The notes: generated from the sequence alone by a model not told the origin. Counted from the stretch's first letter, positions 36,317 to 44,120 are shown. The stretch is DNA of 64,000 nucleotides from Ekhidna lutea (GCF_900188325.1 NZ_FZPD01000005.1:521124-585123), one strand, 5' to 3'. Made by a program: numbers and translations.

Positions 36317-36391
36317 ATGAAAACGATTACAACAACTATTATTTCTAGAACGACAGGTACCACCGAGTATCCCTGTCACAAGGAATGGTAG
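36317..36391 (+). CDS. thrL: Threonine operon leader peptide
   Basis: A 24-codon ORF (ATG at 36317, TAG at 36389-36391) beginning MKTITTTIISRTTGTT. Eight of 24 codons are Thr and three are Ile, concentrated at codons 3-9 and 12-16. It is followed by an intrinsic terminator and then thrA. Threonine and isoleucine are the end products of the pathway it precedes, as in E. coli thrL. Region 1 of the attenuator overlaps Thr codons 12-13, so stalling there changes the RNA fold. No homology search was used. The call rests on composition and position. Confidence 0.85.
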   Translation: MKTITTTIISRTTGTTEYPCHKEW

Positions 36392-36452
36392 TTGCTGAAG
36401 TATAAAAACTGTATCCAAAAGCGCCATTCTAGATTAGAATGGCGCTTTTTTT
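36352..36452 (+). promoter_or_regulatory. Transcription attenuator of the thr operon
   Basis: Four mutually exclusive RNA segments are visible. Segment 1 GACAGG (36352-36357) pairs with segment 2a CCTGTC (36372-36377). Segment 2b GGAATGGT (36382-36389) can pair with segment 3 GCCATTCT (36423-36430), six Watson-Crick and two G-U pairs, as antiterminator. Segment 3 otherwise pairs with segment 4 to form the terminator. A ribosome stalled on Thr codons 12-16 covers segment 1, frees segment 2 and allows 2:3 pairing, so thrABC is read. A ribosome reaching the stop codon covers segment 2 and the terminator forms. Confidence 0.8.
36421..36452 (+). terminator. Intrinsic terminator of the thr attenuator
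   Basis: GCGCCATTC, loop TAGATTA, GAATGGCGC followed by seven T. The stem is perfect over 9 bp and the T-run ends at the base before an upstream ATG at 36453. This is strong evidence that the true thrA start is the ATG at 36465. Confidence 0.9.
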
Positions 36453-36464
36453 ATGTCTGAGCTT

Positions 36465-38894
36465 ATGAAAGTATTAAAATTTGGTGGTACTTCCCTGAAG
36501 AATAAGGAAGCAATCAAGCAGGTAGTTGAGATTGTTGCTTCATCAGACTCAGCAGTCTGTATGGTTGTTTCAGCTACCGGACATACCACGGATGAACTTC
36601 AGCAGGTTGCAGATGCTGCCAAAAAAGGCGATGAGAGCTATCTAAGATTACTTGAAAAGGTGGAGAAAAGGCACAAAAGCCTTTATGAGGCATTAACCGG
36701 TTCCAAAGAATCGGCTGATCTTTTGTCGTGCTTTTCTCAACTCAAGCGAGTTTGTGAGGGAGTGTATCTTCTTAAAGAACTCACCGCGAAAAGTCTGGAC
36801 TTCATATTGGGAACGGGAGAAGTCGCTTCTTCCATTGTTGTGGCTGATTTTTTCAGCACGCAAGGGCTTGATGTGATTCGGTTTGATACAAGGGAATTGA
36901 TTGTCACGGATCAGCGATTTGGTGGGGCTAATGTAGATTTTGATAAAACATCAGTACAATTTCAAAATCGAAGAGAGCATTTTAAACAGGTTAATGTCTT
37001 TCCCGGCTTTATTGCTTCTACAGATACCGGTGAAACCACAACGCTTGGTAGAGGAGGGTCGGATTATACCGCATCAATTATTGCTTCCATTCTAAATGCT
37101 GATTCACTTGAAATTTGGACCGATGTGGATGGGATCATGACTGCTGACCCTAATAGAGTGAAGCGATCACACACACTGGAGCAGGTATCCTATGACGAGG
37201 CACTCGAGCTTTCCTACTTTGGTGCTAAAGTAATCTACCCGCAAAGTATAGATCCGGTCTTGAAAGCGTCCATCCCGGTTTGGGTTAAAAACACGTTTCA
37301 CCCTGAAAGAGCCGGAACACTGATCTCTAATGAAAATACAGACCAGCATCTCATTAAAGGGATTTCGAGTATTGATGAAGTGACAATTCTGTCAGTTAGC
37401 GGGAATACGCTGCGAAATGATAGTGCCTTTTTCCCACGCATATTCAGTGTACTGGCAAGGGAGGAAATACCCATTGTCTTTATGACTCACAGTAATGCAG
37501 GTCTAACGGTCACCATCGGGTTTACTCCGGATGATGCACAATTAGCATTGCAGACATTGAAAAGCGAATTTGCTGGCTCAGATGAGACGCATGTCATCAA
37601 CTCTATCATAGTAGAGGATGGTTATTCGCTACTTGCACTTGTGGGGTCCAATATGAAAGATCAGATAGGTGTGAGCGGCAACATGTTTAATGTGCTGGGA
37701 AGAAATGGCATAAGCATTAAAGCAATCTCACAAGGCTCATCAGAGCGGAATATTTCTGCAATCATTCCCAACTCAGATTTGGATAAAGCATTAAACGTTT
37801 TGCATGAAGGGTTTTTCCTTTCGTTGACCAAGCGGATTAACTTATTCATCATTGGTACTGGAAATGTAGGTAAGGCTTTTCTCGGACAATTGAAGAAACA
37901 GTTTAGTTTTTTGAAGGAGCATCATCATTTGAATATTAAAGTGATTGGTGTAGCAAACTCAAGGCAAATGGCTTTTGAAAAGGATGGGATTCCATTGTCG
38001 AAATGGGAAGAACATCTTAATAAAGGAGAGCCATTTGATAAAGAATCATTCGTTCAGCAAATGACTGAACTGAACTTCCGAAATTCGGTATTCATTGATA
38101 TTACGGCTTCTGCAGATATTTCATCCATGTATAAAGAAGTTTTGGAACAAAGTATATCTGTGGTAACACCCAATAAAATTGCTGCTACCAGATCTTATGA
38201 AGAGTACCTGGAATTGAAAGCGGTAGCAAAGAAATATAAGAGCCAGTTTTACATTGAAACAAATGTGTGTGCAGGTCTTCCTGTGTTGTCAACACTACAT
38301 GACCTGGTGAGAAGTGGCGATCAGGTCATTAAACTCAAGGCTGTACTTTCCGGGACCTTGAATTTTCTTTTTAATGAATACGACACAAAACAACCATTCG
38401 CTGATGTAATCAGAAAAGCAAAGGATATGGGCTATACAGAACCGGATCCGAGGCTGGACATTTCAGGAGAAGATGTGATGCGAAAGCTGCTTATCTTGAT
38501 TCGGGAAAGTGGCTACCCGATGGAAGCATCTCAAATAGCATTAACTTCCTTTTTACCTGACAGCTGTCAGCAAAGTACGGATCTGAATGATTTTTATAAT
38601 AAAATTGAATCAGCAGAATCGTATTTCAAGGAACTGTATGAGCGGTCTATGTCGAATGGCACACGGTTGAAGGTAGTAGCATCCTATGAAAATGGAAAGG
38701 GTAAAGTAAGTCTGGAGGAAGTGCCTGATTCTCATCCATTTTATCACCTGGAGGGAAAAGACAATGTAGTGCTTTTTTATACGCAGCGATATTCAGAACA
38801 GCCATTAGTCATTAAAGGAGCGGGGGCAGGAGCAGAGGTTACTGCTTCAGGGATATTTGCGGATGTATTACGTATTGCTCAATCGGATAATTAA
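36465..38894 (+). CDS. thrA: Bifunctional aspartate kinase/homoserine dehydrogenase I
   Basis: 809 residues from the ATG at 36465, the conventional start MKVLKFGGTS. The ATG at 36453 abuts the attenuator T-run. Aspartokinase domain about 1-285 (LKFGGTSLKN, TLGRGGSDYTASI), ACT regulatory pair about 305-450 (ISSIDEVTILSVSG; VEDGYSLLALVGSNM), and homoserine dehydrogenase about 455-809 (NLFIIGTGNVGKAFLGQL, VTPNKIAA, LSGTLNFLFNEY, KDMGYTEPDPRLDISGEDVMRK). It catalyses the first and third steps from aspartate to threonine, with allosteric feedback through the ACT domains. Confidence 0.97.
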   Translation: MKVLKFGGTSLKNKEAIKQVVEIVASSDSAVCMVVSATGHTTDELQQVADAAKKGDESYLRLLEKVEKRHKSLYEALTGSKESADLLSCFSQLKRVCEGVYLLKELTAKSLDFILGTGEVASSIVVADFFSTQGLDVIRFDTRELIVTDQRFGGANVDFDKTSVQFQNRREHFKQVNVFPGFIASTDTGETTTLGRGGSDYTASIIASILNADSLEIWTDVDGIMTADPNRVKRSHTLEQVSYDEALELSYFGAKVIYPQSIDPVLKASIPVWVKNTFHPERAGTLISNENTDQHLIKGISSIDEVTILSVSGNTLRNDSAFFPRIFSVLAREEIPIVFMTHSNAGLTVTIGFTPDDAQLALQTLKSEFAGSDETHVINSIIVEDGYSLLALVGSNMKDQIGVSGNMFNVLGRNGISIKAISQGSSERNISAIIPNSDLDKALNVLHEGFFLSLTKRINLFIIGTGNVGKAFLGQLKKQFSFLKEHHHLNIKVIGVANSRQMAFEKDGIPLSKWEEHLNKGEPFDKESFVQQMTELNFRNSVFIDITASADISSMYKEVLEQSISVVTPNKIAATRSYEEYLELKAVAKKYKSQFYIETNVCAGLPVLSTLHDLVRSGDQVIKLKAVLSGTLNFLFNEYDTKQPFADVIRKAKDMGYTEPDPRLDISGEDVMRKLLILIRESGYPMEASQIALTSFLPDSCQQSTDLNDFYNKIESAESYFKELYERSMSNGTRLKVVASYENGKGKVSLEEVPDSHPFYHLEGKDNVVLFYTQRYSEQPLVIKGAGAGAEVTASGIFADVLRIAQSDN

Positions 38895-38895
38895 T

Positions 38896-39819
38896 ATGGA
38901 AAGCGTTAAAATACATGCTCCGGCCACAGTCGCAAACGTAGGATGCGGTTATGATACCATTGGATTTGCATTGGATGGGGTGTATGAAGAAATAGCCGTT
39001 TCTAAAAGAAAGGATAATCAATTGGTGATCCAGTCTATAGAGGGAGCCGATTTATCTCTTGATCCTGAACAAAATGTGGCTACCATAGCTGCTAAAGCTT
39101 TATTGGATCATATTGGTATAAATACAGGCTTTGATTTTCAGATTAAAAAATTCTTTAAACCCGGAAGCGGCTTAGGATCCAGTGCTTCAAGTGCAGCAGG
39201 TGCGGTGTATGCGGTGAATCAATTGCTACCCAACCCATTGAAGACCTCCGAATTATTGCCGTTTGCACTGGAAGGCGAGGCGTTTGCATCCAAAAGCTAT
39301 CATGCAGATAACGTTGCTCCTTCCTTGATAGGGGGATTTATTGTTATACGGAGTTATGATCCACTGGACTACTTCAAATTACCTGTTGCTGCTGATCTAA
39401 AAGTATTGATCGTTCGTCCGTCGGTTGAGATTAAGACTTCAGATGCCAAAGGGATCGTGCCAAAAACATTGGATATTGTCACGGCACGAAACCAATGGGG
39501 AAACTTAGCTAGTTTGGTTCATGCAATTCATAATAAGGATTGGGATCGACTTAAGTCGTCCATTGAAGATTTTGTGGCCGAACCCGTCAGGAAGTCTTTG
39601 ATACCGGGTTATGATGAAATTAGGACAATTGCTTTTGATCATGAAAGTGTAGGTTTCAATATCTCCGGCTCAGGCCCCAGTATGTTTTCACTCTTTACAT
39701 CGAGTGAAGATCTGGAAAAGGCAAAAGAAGAAATTAATAAGCTTTACAAGCAGAAGGGAATTTCTTGCGATTTTTTTACAAGTAGCATGAGTGATGTCGG
39801 CTGTCAAATAATTGATTGA
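38896..39819 (+). CDS. thrB: Homoserine kinase
   Basis: 307 residues from the ATG at 38896, 1 bp after the thrA stop. An upstream frame extension lies within thrA and is not used. GHMP kinase motifs: N-terminal KIHAPATVANVGCGYDTIGFAL, the ATP loop PGSGLGSSASSAAGAVYA and the C-terminal GFNISGSGPSMFSL. It phosphorylates homoserine with ATP. Coupled to thrA and thrC. Confidence 0.96.
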   Translation: MESVKIHAPATVANVGCGYDTIGFALDGVYEEIAVSKRKDNQLVIQSIEGADLSLDPEQNVATIAAKALLDHIGINTGFDFQIKKFFKPGSGLGSSASSAAGAVYAVNQLLPNPLKTSELLPFALEGEAFASKSYHADNVAPSLIGGFIVIRSYDPLDYFKLPVAADLKVLIVRPSVEIKTSDAKGIVPKTLDIVTARNQWGNLASLVHAIHNKDWDRLKSSIEDFVAEPVRKSLIPGYDEIRTIAFDHESVGFNISGSGPSMFSLFTSSEDLEKAKEEINKLYKQKGISCDFFTSSMSDVGCQIID

Positions 39820-39821
39820 TA

Positions 39822-41093
39822 ATGAAATTTAAAAGCACAACAGGACAAGGACCTGAAGTCTCTTTCAGGGAGGCCGTTTTGAATAACCTACCAAATGATG
39901 GAGGACTTTATTTTCCGAAAGAAATCCGTCAATTGGAGAAGGGATTCATCAAGGAGATTCCTAAGATGCATCTTTCAGAAATCGCTTTTGAGGTGCTTTC
40001 CAAATTTTGCACTGCAGATATTCGTACAGATGAGCTAGAGGAAATCACCGAAAGAGTCTTCGATTTTCCAATTCCTCTGGTACAGGTGAACAACAAAACT
40101 CATTGTCTGGAATTGTTTCATGGACCAACCTTTGCCTTCAAGGACATTGGAGCGAAGTTTCTTGCCGAGTGCCTTGCTCACTTCAATGCAGGTGAGAATA
40201 AAGAAACGACCGTTTTGGTAGCTACATCAGGAGATACAGGCGGGGCAGTGGCTAATGGCTTTCTTGGAGTGGAAGGTGTGAGGGTTGTTATTCTTTACCC
40301 GAAAGGAAAAGTGAGCGAACTCCAGGAGAAACAGCTAACAACGCTGGGACAGAATATTACGGCCCTTGAGATTGAGGGTACATTTGATGACTGCCAAAAC
40401 CTGGTCAAGCAGGCATTTGCAGATGAGCAGCTAAATAAAAAGCTCCATTTATCTTCTGCTAATTCCATCAACATTGCCCGGTGGTTGCCTCAGTCATTGT
40501 TTTTTTATGTACCGCTTCAGCAAGGCTTTGAAGATGTGACGATTGCTGTTCCTAGCGGCAACTACGGAAATCTGACCTCTGGTGTGCTGGCAATGAAAAT
40601 GGGTGTGCCGATTAAGCAATTTGTTGCGGCGAGCAATGCAAATGATGTGGTGCCCAGGTATTTGCAGTCGGGGAATTATGAGCCAGAAGATACCATTCAG
40701 ACCATTGCGAATGCCATGGATGTTTCAGATCCCAGCAACTTCAAACGATTGCTTTCTTTGTTTGATAGGAGTTATCAGGACATAAAAAACCATCTGAAAC
40801 CATTTACATTGGATGACGATGCGATCAAGCAAACGATTCGTGAATGCCATCAAGCAAACGAATACCTGTTAGATCCGCATGGTGCGATTGCTTATGCAGC
40901 ACTGCATAATGCGGATGAAGAAGGAATATTCCTGGGGACGGCTCACTATTGCAAATTCCTTCCAACCTTGAAGGAAGCCTTAAGGGAGGAGGTACCCATT
41001 CCAGACTTTGCAAAAGACCTGATGACACGCAAAAAACAATCAACGCGAATGAAGGCAGACTATGCCTTGTTTAAAGAGTTTTTGAATAGCTAG
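39822..41093 (+). CDS. thrC: Threonine synthase
   Basis: 423 residues. ATG at 39822, 2 bp after the thrB stop. PLP-dependent fold type II: PLP-lysine motif HGPTFAFKDIGAKF, phosphate-binding ATSGDTGGAVANG and NSINIARWLPQSLFFY. It converts O-phosphohomoserine to threonine. Last gene of the thr operon, with a long symmetrical terminator overlapping its stop. Confidence 0.96.
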   Translation: MKFKSTTGQGPEVSFREAVLNNLPNDGGLYFPKEIRQLEKGFIKEIPKMHLSEIAFEVLSKFCTADIRTDELEEITERVFDFPIPLVQVNNKTHCLELFHGPTFAFKDIGAKFLAECLAHFNAGENKETTVLVATSGDTGGAVANGFLGVEGVRVVILYPKGKVSELQEKQLTTLGQNITALEIEGTFDDCQNLVKQAFADEQLNKKLHLSSANSINIARWLPQSLFFYVPLQQGFEDVTIAVPSGNYGNLTSGVLAMKMGVPIKQFVAASNANDVVPRYLQSGNYEPEDTIQTIANAMDVSDPSNFKRLLSLFDRSYQDIKNHLKPFTLDDDAIKQTIRECHQANEYLLDPHGAIAYAALHNADEEGIFLGTAHYCKFLPTLKEALREEVPIPDFAKDLMTRKKQSTRMKADYALFKEFLNS

Positions 41094-41139
41094 GACATAA
41101 AAAACCCTCCCAAATGGGAGGGTTTTTTATGTCCTAGCT
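41088..41139. terminator. Large bidirectional terminator between thrC and a lipoprotein gene
   Basis: A perfect 24-bp inverted repeat with a 4-base loop (AAAT): outer AGCTAGGACAT, an inner A6/T6 tract and CCCTCCC/GGGAGGG at the loop. Because the hairpin contains T-tracts on both strands it can end both the thr operon and the convergent lipoprotein gene. It includes the thrC stop codon. Confidence 0.9.
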
Positions 41140-41150
41140 GACTGATCTTA

Positions 41151-41945
41151 CTATGAAGGGCAGTCAGTATCATTAAGTGTTTTGTCCCAGCAGTGATAGG
41201 CTGTGTCTTCAAAATGTGCCTCACTTTTTACTCTACCTTCACCTGAAGGTTTGTTCCAATCAACTTCGATGGTATTTGAAGCGTTGGTATCTACAATTAC
41301 TACACTTCTGTTAAAGTCTGCATTCGCATCTGCAGTATAGGTGATGCTACTCTCAAAGAAATTTCCTTCTTTTTCCACATTAAATGTAGAAGTAGCAACT
41401 CCTGTTGCCTCATTATCACTCCAGTTTACCGACAACCACGCCGAAGGATTGTCCGGACTTTCATATAGCGTCCATGATCCTGCATCAGCATTAAGGTTTG
41501 ATTCGCCTTCAAACCACACGAAATCTTCGAATGATCCTGCTAGAGAGATGTATCCGGTCCAGTCTACGTTTGTGCCATCTACATCCGCTGTTAATCTCAC
41601 TGCATAAGATCCCTTATTAGGAACGCTGATATCGTACTCCCACACCCAAAGGTTTGTTTCTGTATTGTAAGTAGCATCCTGTTTCAGTCCAATCTTAAAA
41701 GCTGTAACAGGAACGGCCAGGTTTGAATACAAAATAGCTGAATATATTCCTACACTTGTTGCAGCATATGCCCAATTGTTTACCGTCTCAGCTCTTGCTC
41801 CATCATCTTCAAAATTTTCGAAGTTTGGTGCCATACTGGACTCAGGTGGCATATTCGGTTGGGGGTCCTGAGCAGCCTGGTCATCATCTGAACAGGACCA
41901 TAATAATGTCATCGGTATTAATGCAATTGCTAGTATCTTTTTCAT
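41151..41945 (-). CDS. Hypothetical lipoprotein with beta-rich domain
   Basis: 264 residues. Lipoprotein signal MKKILAIALIPMTLLWSCSDDD (lipobox WSC, Cys18), then a Pro/Asp-rich linker and a roughly 200-residue beta-rich region with many aromatic residues (YEYDISVPNKGSYAVRL-like strands, TWTGYISLAGSFEDFVW). It looks like a secreted jelly-roll or lipocalin-like protein. No family recognised and no catalytic motif. The acidic residues after the lipid Cys fit the surface-lipoprotein export signal of Bacteroidota. Confidence 0.8.
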   Translation of the reverse strand: MKKILAIALIPMTLLWSCSDDDQAAQDPQPNMPPESSMAPNFENFEDDGARAETVNNWAYAATSVGIYSAILYSNLAVPVTAFKIGLKQDATYNTETNLWVWEYDISVPNKGSYAVRLTADVDGTNVDWTGYISLAGSFEDFVWFEGESNLNADAGSWTLYESPDNPSAWLSVNWSDNEATGVATSTFNVEKEGNFFESSITYTADANADFNRSVVIVDTNASNTIEVDWNKPSGEGRVKSEAHFEDTAYHCWDKTLNDTDCPS

Positions 41946-42160
41946 TTTGATTTATTTTTTGGTTCGCCAGTTATACTTCAAGCGCTGTGCCAATCATAAA
42001 AATTCTATCCTTTTGCTTAAAAACGCATTTATATAGGTTTCATTTTCTCAAAATGAAAAAGCGCCATTCATAAACGAGAATCTAGCTTAGAACAATATTC
42101 AGAACCTGAACAGATCGAACGGATTGTCATCCAAGAACCAAGACGACTGCCCTGAAATCA
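41946..42160. other. Intergenic stretch left of the phased repeat
   Basis: The upstream region of the lipoprotein gene. Apart from a weak hairpin (TTCATTTTctcAAAATGAA at about 42037-42055) nothing is recognisable. No promoter with both boxes and no ORF. Confidence 0.4.
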
Positions 42161-42375
42161 TAGCCACCAACTGATAAGTTAGCGCTACCACTCAATGAGT
42201 GACAGCTACCACCGAAAAACGACAGCTACCATGTTAGTAATGGCAGCTACCACTAAAAATTCACAGCTACGGCATGAGAGATCACAGCTACCATAAGAAA
42301 ATTGCAGCTACCAACGAATGAATCACAGCTACCAGGAAAAAATTGCAGCTACCATAAAATGAATGACAGCTACGG
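42161..42375 (+). repeat. Phased array of 11 copies of a 9-bp motif (CAGCTACCA)
   Basis: The GCTACCA core starts at 42163, 42184, 42205, 42225, 42246, 42266, 42287, 42307, 42328, 42348 and 42369, giving spacings of 21, 21, 20, 21, 20, 21, 20, 21, 20 and 21 bp. Seven copies are exactly CAGCTACCA, two end in CGG and the first two are degenerate. The 11-12-bp spacers are AT-rich and alternate between two types, one with an A-tract (GAAAAAC, TAAAAAT, AGAAAAT, GAAAAAAT) and one with a GAATGA-like or GAGA-like core. A 41-bp higher-order unit is therefore visible. It is non-coding in all frames, and the period of 20.5 bp is close to two helical turns. Confidence 0.85.
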
Positions 42376-42390
42376 GGTATGGATGGAGCA

Positions 42391-42405
42391 CGGAAGTAAC
42401 TTCCG
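42391..42405. repeat. Short palindrome
   Basis: CGGAAGT a ACTTCCG is a perfect inverted repeat just after the phased array. Such palindromes often flank RAYT genes in Bacteroidota. Confidence 0.5.
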
Positions 42406-42450
42406 CGCTATTGGATAGCTGAGGCTCCTAATGCTCTATATTAAAACGTT

Positions 42451-42471
42451 ATTCCGGCCTTGTGCCGGAAT
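42451..42471. repeat. Short palindrome upstream of REP element 1
   Basis: ATTCCGGC cttgt GCCGGAAT, 8-bp perfect stem. Located 30 bp upstream of element 1. Confidence 0.5.
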
Positions 42472-42500
42472 CTTCAAGGCTTGGTTTCGACATCTTAAAC

Positions 42501-43161
42501 CCCCTCAGAGTCACCCCAGGGAAGGGGAGTGGGATAGCGGACTCTGAGGAATACAGGTAGCAGTATATTTGATCATGCCTACCCATCGAATACACGAAGA
42601 GAAAGAGACCTTCTATTTCACCACATTTACCTGTTACAAATGGCTTCCATTGCTGGAGCAGGCCGAGATTCATACGTATTAACTGGATAAATCAATTATC
42701 AAGCCGTAGACTCGTCACTTGTGGTTATGTCATGATGCCTAATCATTTACATCTGCTTGTATATGTTCAGAAGGACTGCAAAGGACTTAACAGTGTACTT
42801 GGAGAGGGTAAACGATTTATGGCTTATGAAATTATTTCAAGACTGAAAGACAAAAATGAAAAATCAATTTTGGCACAACTGGCTAAAGGTGTTCAGGTAA
42901 ATGAACGTTCAAAAGGGAAGAAGCATCAGGTATTTCGTTTGTCCTTTGATGCGAAAGCAGTTGTCGGGGATGAAAGCATCAACAAAGTGCTGGACTATAT
43001 GCATCATAACCACTGTGAGTGGCAAGTGGAATCTAGTTGAAGATTACACAAAGTATGCTTATTCAAGTGCAGGGTTTTATGAAAGAGAAGAAGAAGGAAT
43101 TGTTAAAGTTGAAGATTTTCGAGCAATGATCTCAGAGTCCTCTACGAGTGACTCTGAGGGG
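42501..43161 (+). mobile_element. REP/RAYT element, copy 1 (661 bp)
   Basis: The ends are inverted: CCCCTCAGAGTCAC at 42501-42514 and GTGACTCTGAGGGG at 43148-43161. Each end is itself a hairpin: CCTCAGAGTC (42503-42512) with GACTCTGAGG (42540-42549), and CTCAGAGTC (43131-43139) with GACTCTGAG (43150-43158). This is a REP pair flanking a Y1 HUH transposase gene. The element is inserted directly in front of the codon YIHANPV of a different RAYT tail. Copy 2 lies 168 bp downstream and is about 99% identical. Confidence 0.85.
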
Positions 43162-43164
43162 TAA
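42575..43164 (+). pseudogene. RAYT-type (Y1 transposase) gene, frameshifted, copy 1
   Basis: It starts MPTHRIHEEKETFYFTTFTCYKW and continues to AEIHTY, where TAA at 42680-42682 stops it. One base further, in the +1 frame, NWINQLSSRRLVTCGYVMMPNHLHLLVYV follows without gap, containing the HUH motif (HLH). A second shift at about 43010-43016 (AACCACTGTG where copy 2 has AACCTTGTG) puts the C-terminal SGKW...EDYTKYAYSSAGFY part into another frame. The C-terminal SESSTSDSEG is encoded by the REP hairpin. With two frameshifts it is unlikely to be active. Confidence 0.85.
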
Positions 43165-43284
43165 TACATCCATGCTAATCCGGTTGAAGCAGAAATTGTA
43201 GATAATGAGGAAGATTACTTATACAGTTCCGCACGAGATTATGGTGGCATCAAAGGATTGATCGATGTAGAGTTTTTAGATTGA
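43165..43284 (+). pseudogene. C-terminal remnant of another RAYT-type transposase
   Basis: 39 codons then TGA: YIHANPVEAEIVDNEEDYLYSSARDYGG, then a short tail. The YIHxNPVxAxIVxxxEDYxYSSAxDY pattern is the typical end of larger Bacteroidota RAYT/REP-associated transposases, different in sequence from the flanking 660-bp elements. It is cut exactly at the right end of element 1, so its 5' part was probably displaced or lost by that insertion. Confidence 0.8.
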
Positions 43285-43328
43285 GGCACGTGTTACAAAC
43301 GCGCACCAGCGTTGATTGAAGATTCCAC

Positions 43329-43988
43329 CCCCTCAGAGTCACCCCAGGGAAGGGGAGTGGGATAGCGGACTCTGAGGAATACAGGTAGCAGTATATTTGA
43401 TCATGCCCACACATCGAATACACGAAGAGAAAGAGACCTTCTATTTCACCACATTTACCTGTTACAAATGGCTTCCATTGCTGGAGCAGGCCGAGATTCA
43501 TACGTATTAACTGGATAAATCAATTATCAAGCCGTGGACTCGTCACTTGTGGTTATGTTATGATGCCTAATCATTTACATCTGCTTGTATATGTTCAGAA
43601 GGACTGCAAAGGACTTAACAGTGTACTTGGAGAGGGTAAACGATTTATGGCTTATGAAATTATTTCAAGACTGATAGACAAAAATGAAAAATCAATTTTG
43701 GCACAACTGGCTAAAGGTGTTCAGGTAAATGAACGTTCAAAAGGGAAGAAGCATCAGGTATTTCGTTTGTCCTTTGATGCGAAAGCAGTTGTCGGGGATG
43801 AAAGCATCAACAAAGTGCTGGACTATATGCATCATAACCTTGTGAGTGGCAAGTGGGATCTAGTTGAAGATTACACAAAGTATGCTTATTCAAGTGCAGG
43901 GTTTTATAAAAGAGAAGAAGAAGGAATTGTTAAAGTTGAAGATTTTCGAGCAATGATCTCAGAGTCCTCTACGAGTGACTCTGAGGGG
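43329..43988 (+). mobile_element. REP/RAYT element, copy 2 (660 bp)
   Basis: Inverted ends CCCCTCAGAGTCAC at 43329-43342 and GTGACTCTGAGGGG at 43975-43988, with hairpins at 43331-43377 and 43958-43985. It is almost identical to copy 1, and I count about eight differences, one of them the one-base length difference. No target-site duplication is visible, as expected for HUH transposition. Confidence 0.85.
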
Positions 43989-43991
43989 TAG
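43403..43991 (+). pseudogene. RAYT-type (Y1 transposase) gene, frameshifted, copy 2
   Basis: The same as copy 1: the first frame ends TAA after AEIHTY (43508-43510), and the rest continues in the +1 frame as NWINQL...MPNHLHLLVYV through NKVLDYMHHNLVSGKWDLVEDYTKYAYSS to SDSEG and TAG. Only one frameshift is present, so a single +1 shift would restore a complete protein of about 195 residues. Because both copies carry the shift it predates duplication, or it is programmed. Confidence 0.82.
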
Positions 43992-44111
43992 GAACTCCCA
44001 CGAGCTGAAGTATGTAGAAAGCACTACAATTATTTGGCGACAGATAAGCGGGATGTTCTGCAGGCACTTGGCATACAGCTAAGTAAGGCCATGTGCTATA
44101 TCGTTTGTTAG
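43992..44111 (+). other. Unrecognised ORF fragment after element 2
   Basis: One frame reads 39 codons (ELPRAEVCRKHYNYLATDKR...) to TAG at 44109-44111. The HYNYLATDKRDVLQALG part looks coding, possibly the end of a recombinase, but the match is too short to trust. The same bases contain an imperfect stem (GCACTTGGC/GCCATGTGC around 44067-44095) that might belong to an attC-like site. Confidence 0.3.
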
Positions 44112-44116
44112 AGCCT
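44106..44116 (+). repeat. Left half of an 11-bp inverted repeat bounding the envelope gene
   Basis: TGTTAGAGCCT at 44106-44116 pairs exactly with AGGCTCTAACA at 44809-44819, 692 bp away. The two copies lie just outside the stop and the start of the gene at 44121-44798. The GTTAG/CTAAC cores are as expected for ends of integron-type cassettes. Confidence 0.55.
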
Positions 44117-44120
44117 TTTA

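Noticed and set aside
36453..36464. thrA start at the ATG at 36453
   Set aside because: It directly abuts the attenuator T-run and adds MSEL before the conserved MKVLKFGGTS, so the ATG at 36465 is better.
42161..42375. CRISPR array
   Set aside because: The repeat is only 9 bp, spacers are 11-12 bp and of two alternating types, and no cas gene is in the window.
43992..44111. Tyrosine recombinase C-terminus
   Set aside because: Only 39 residues with a weak resemblance and no catalytic motif. Kept as an unrecognised fragment.
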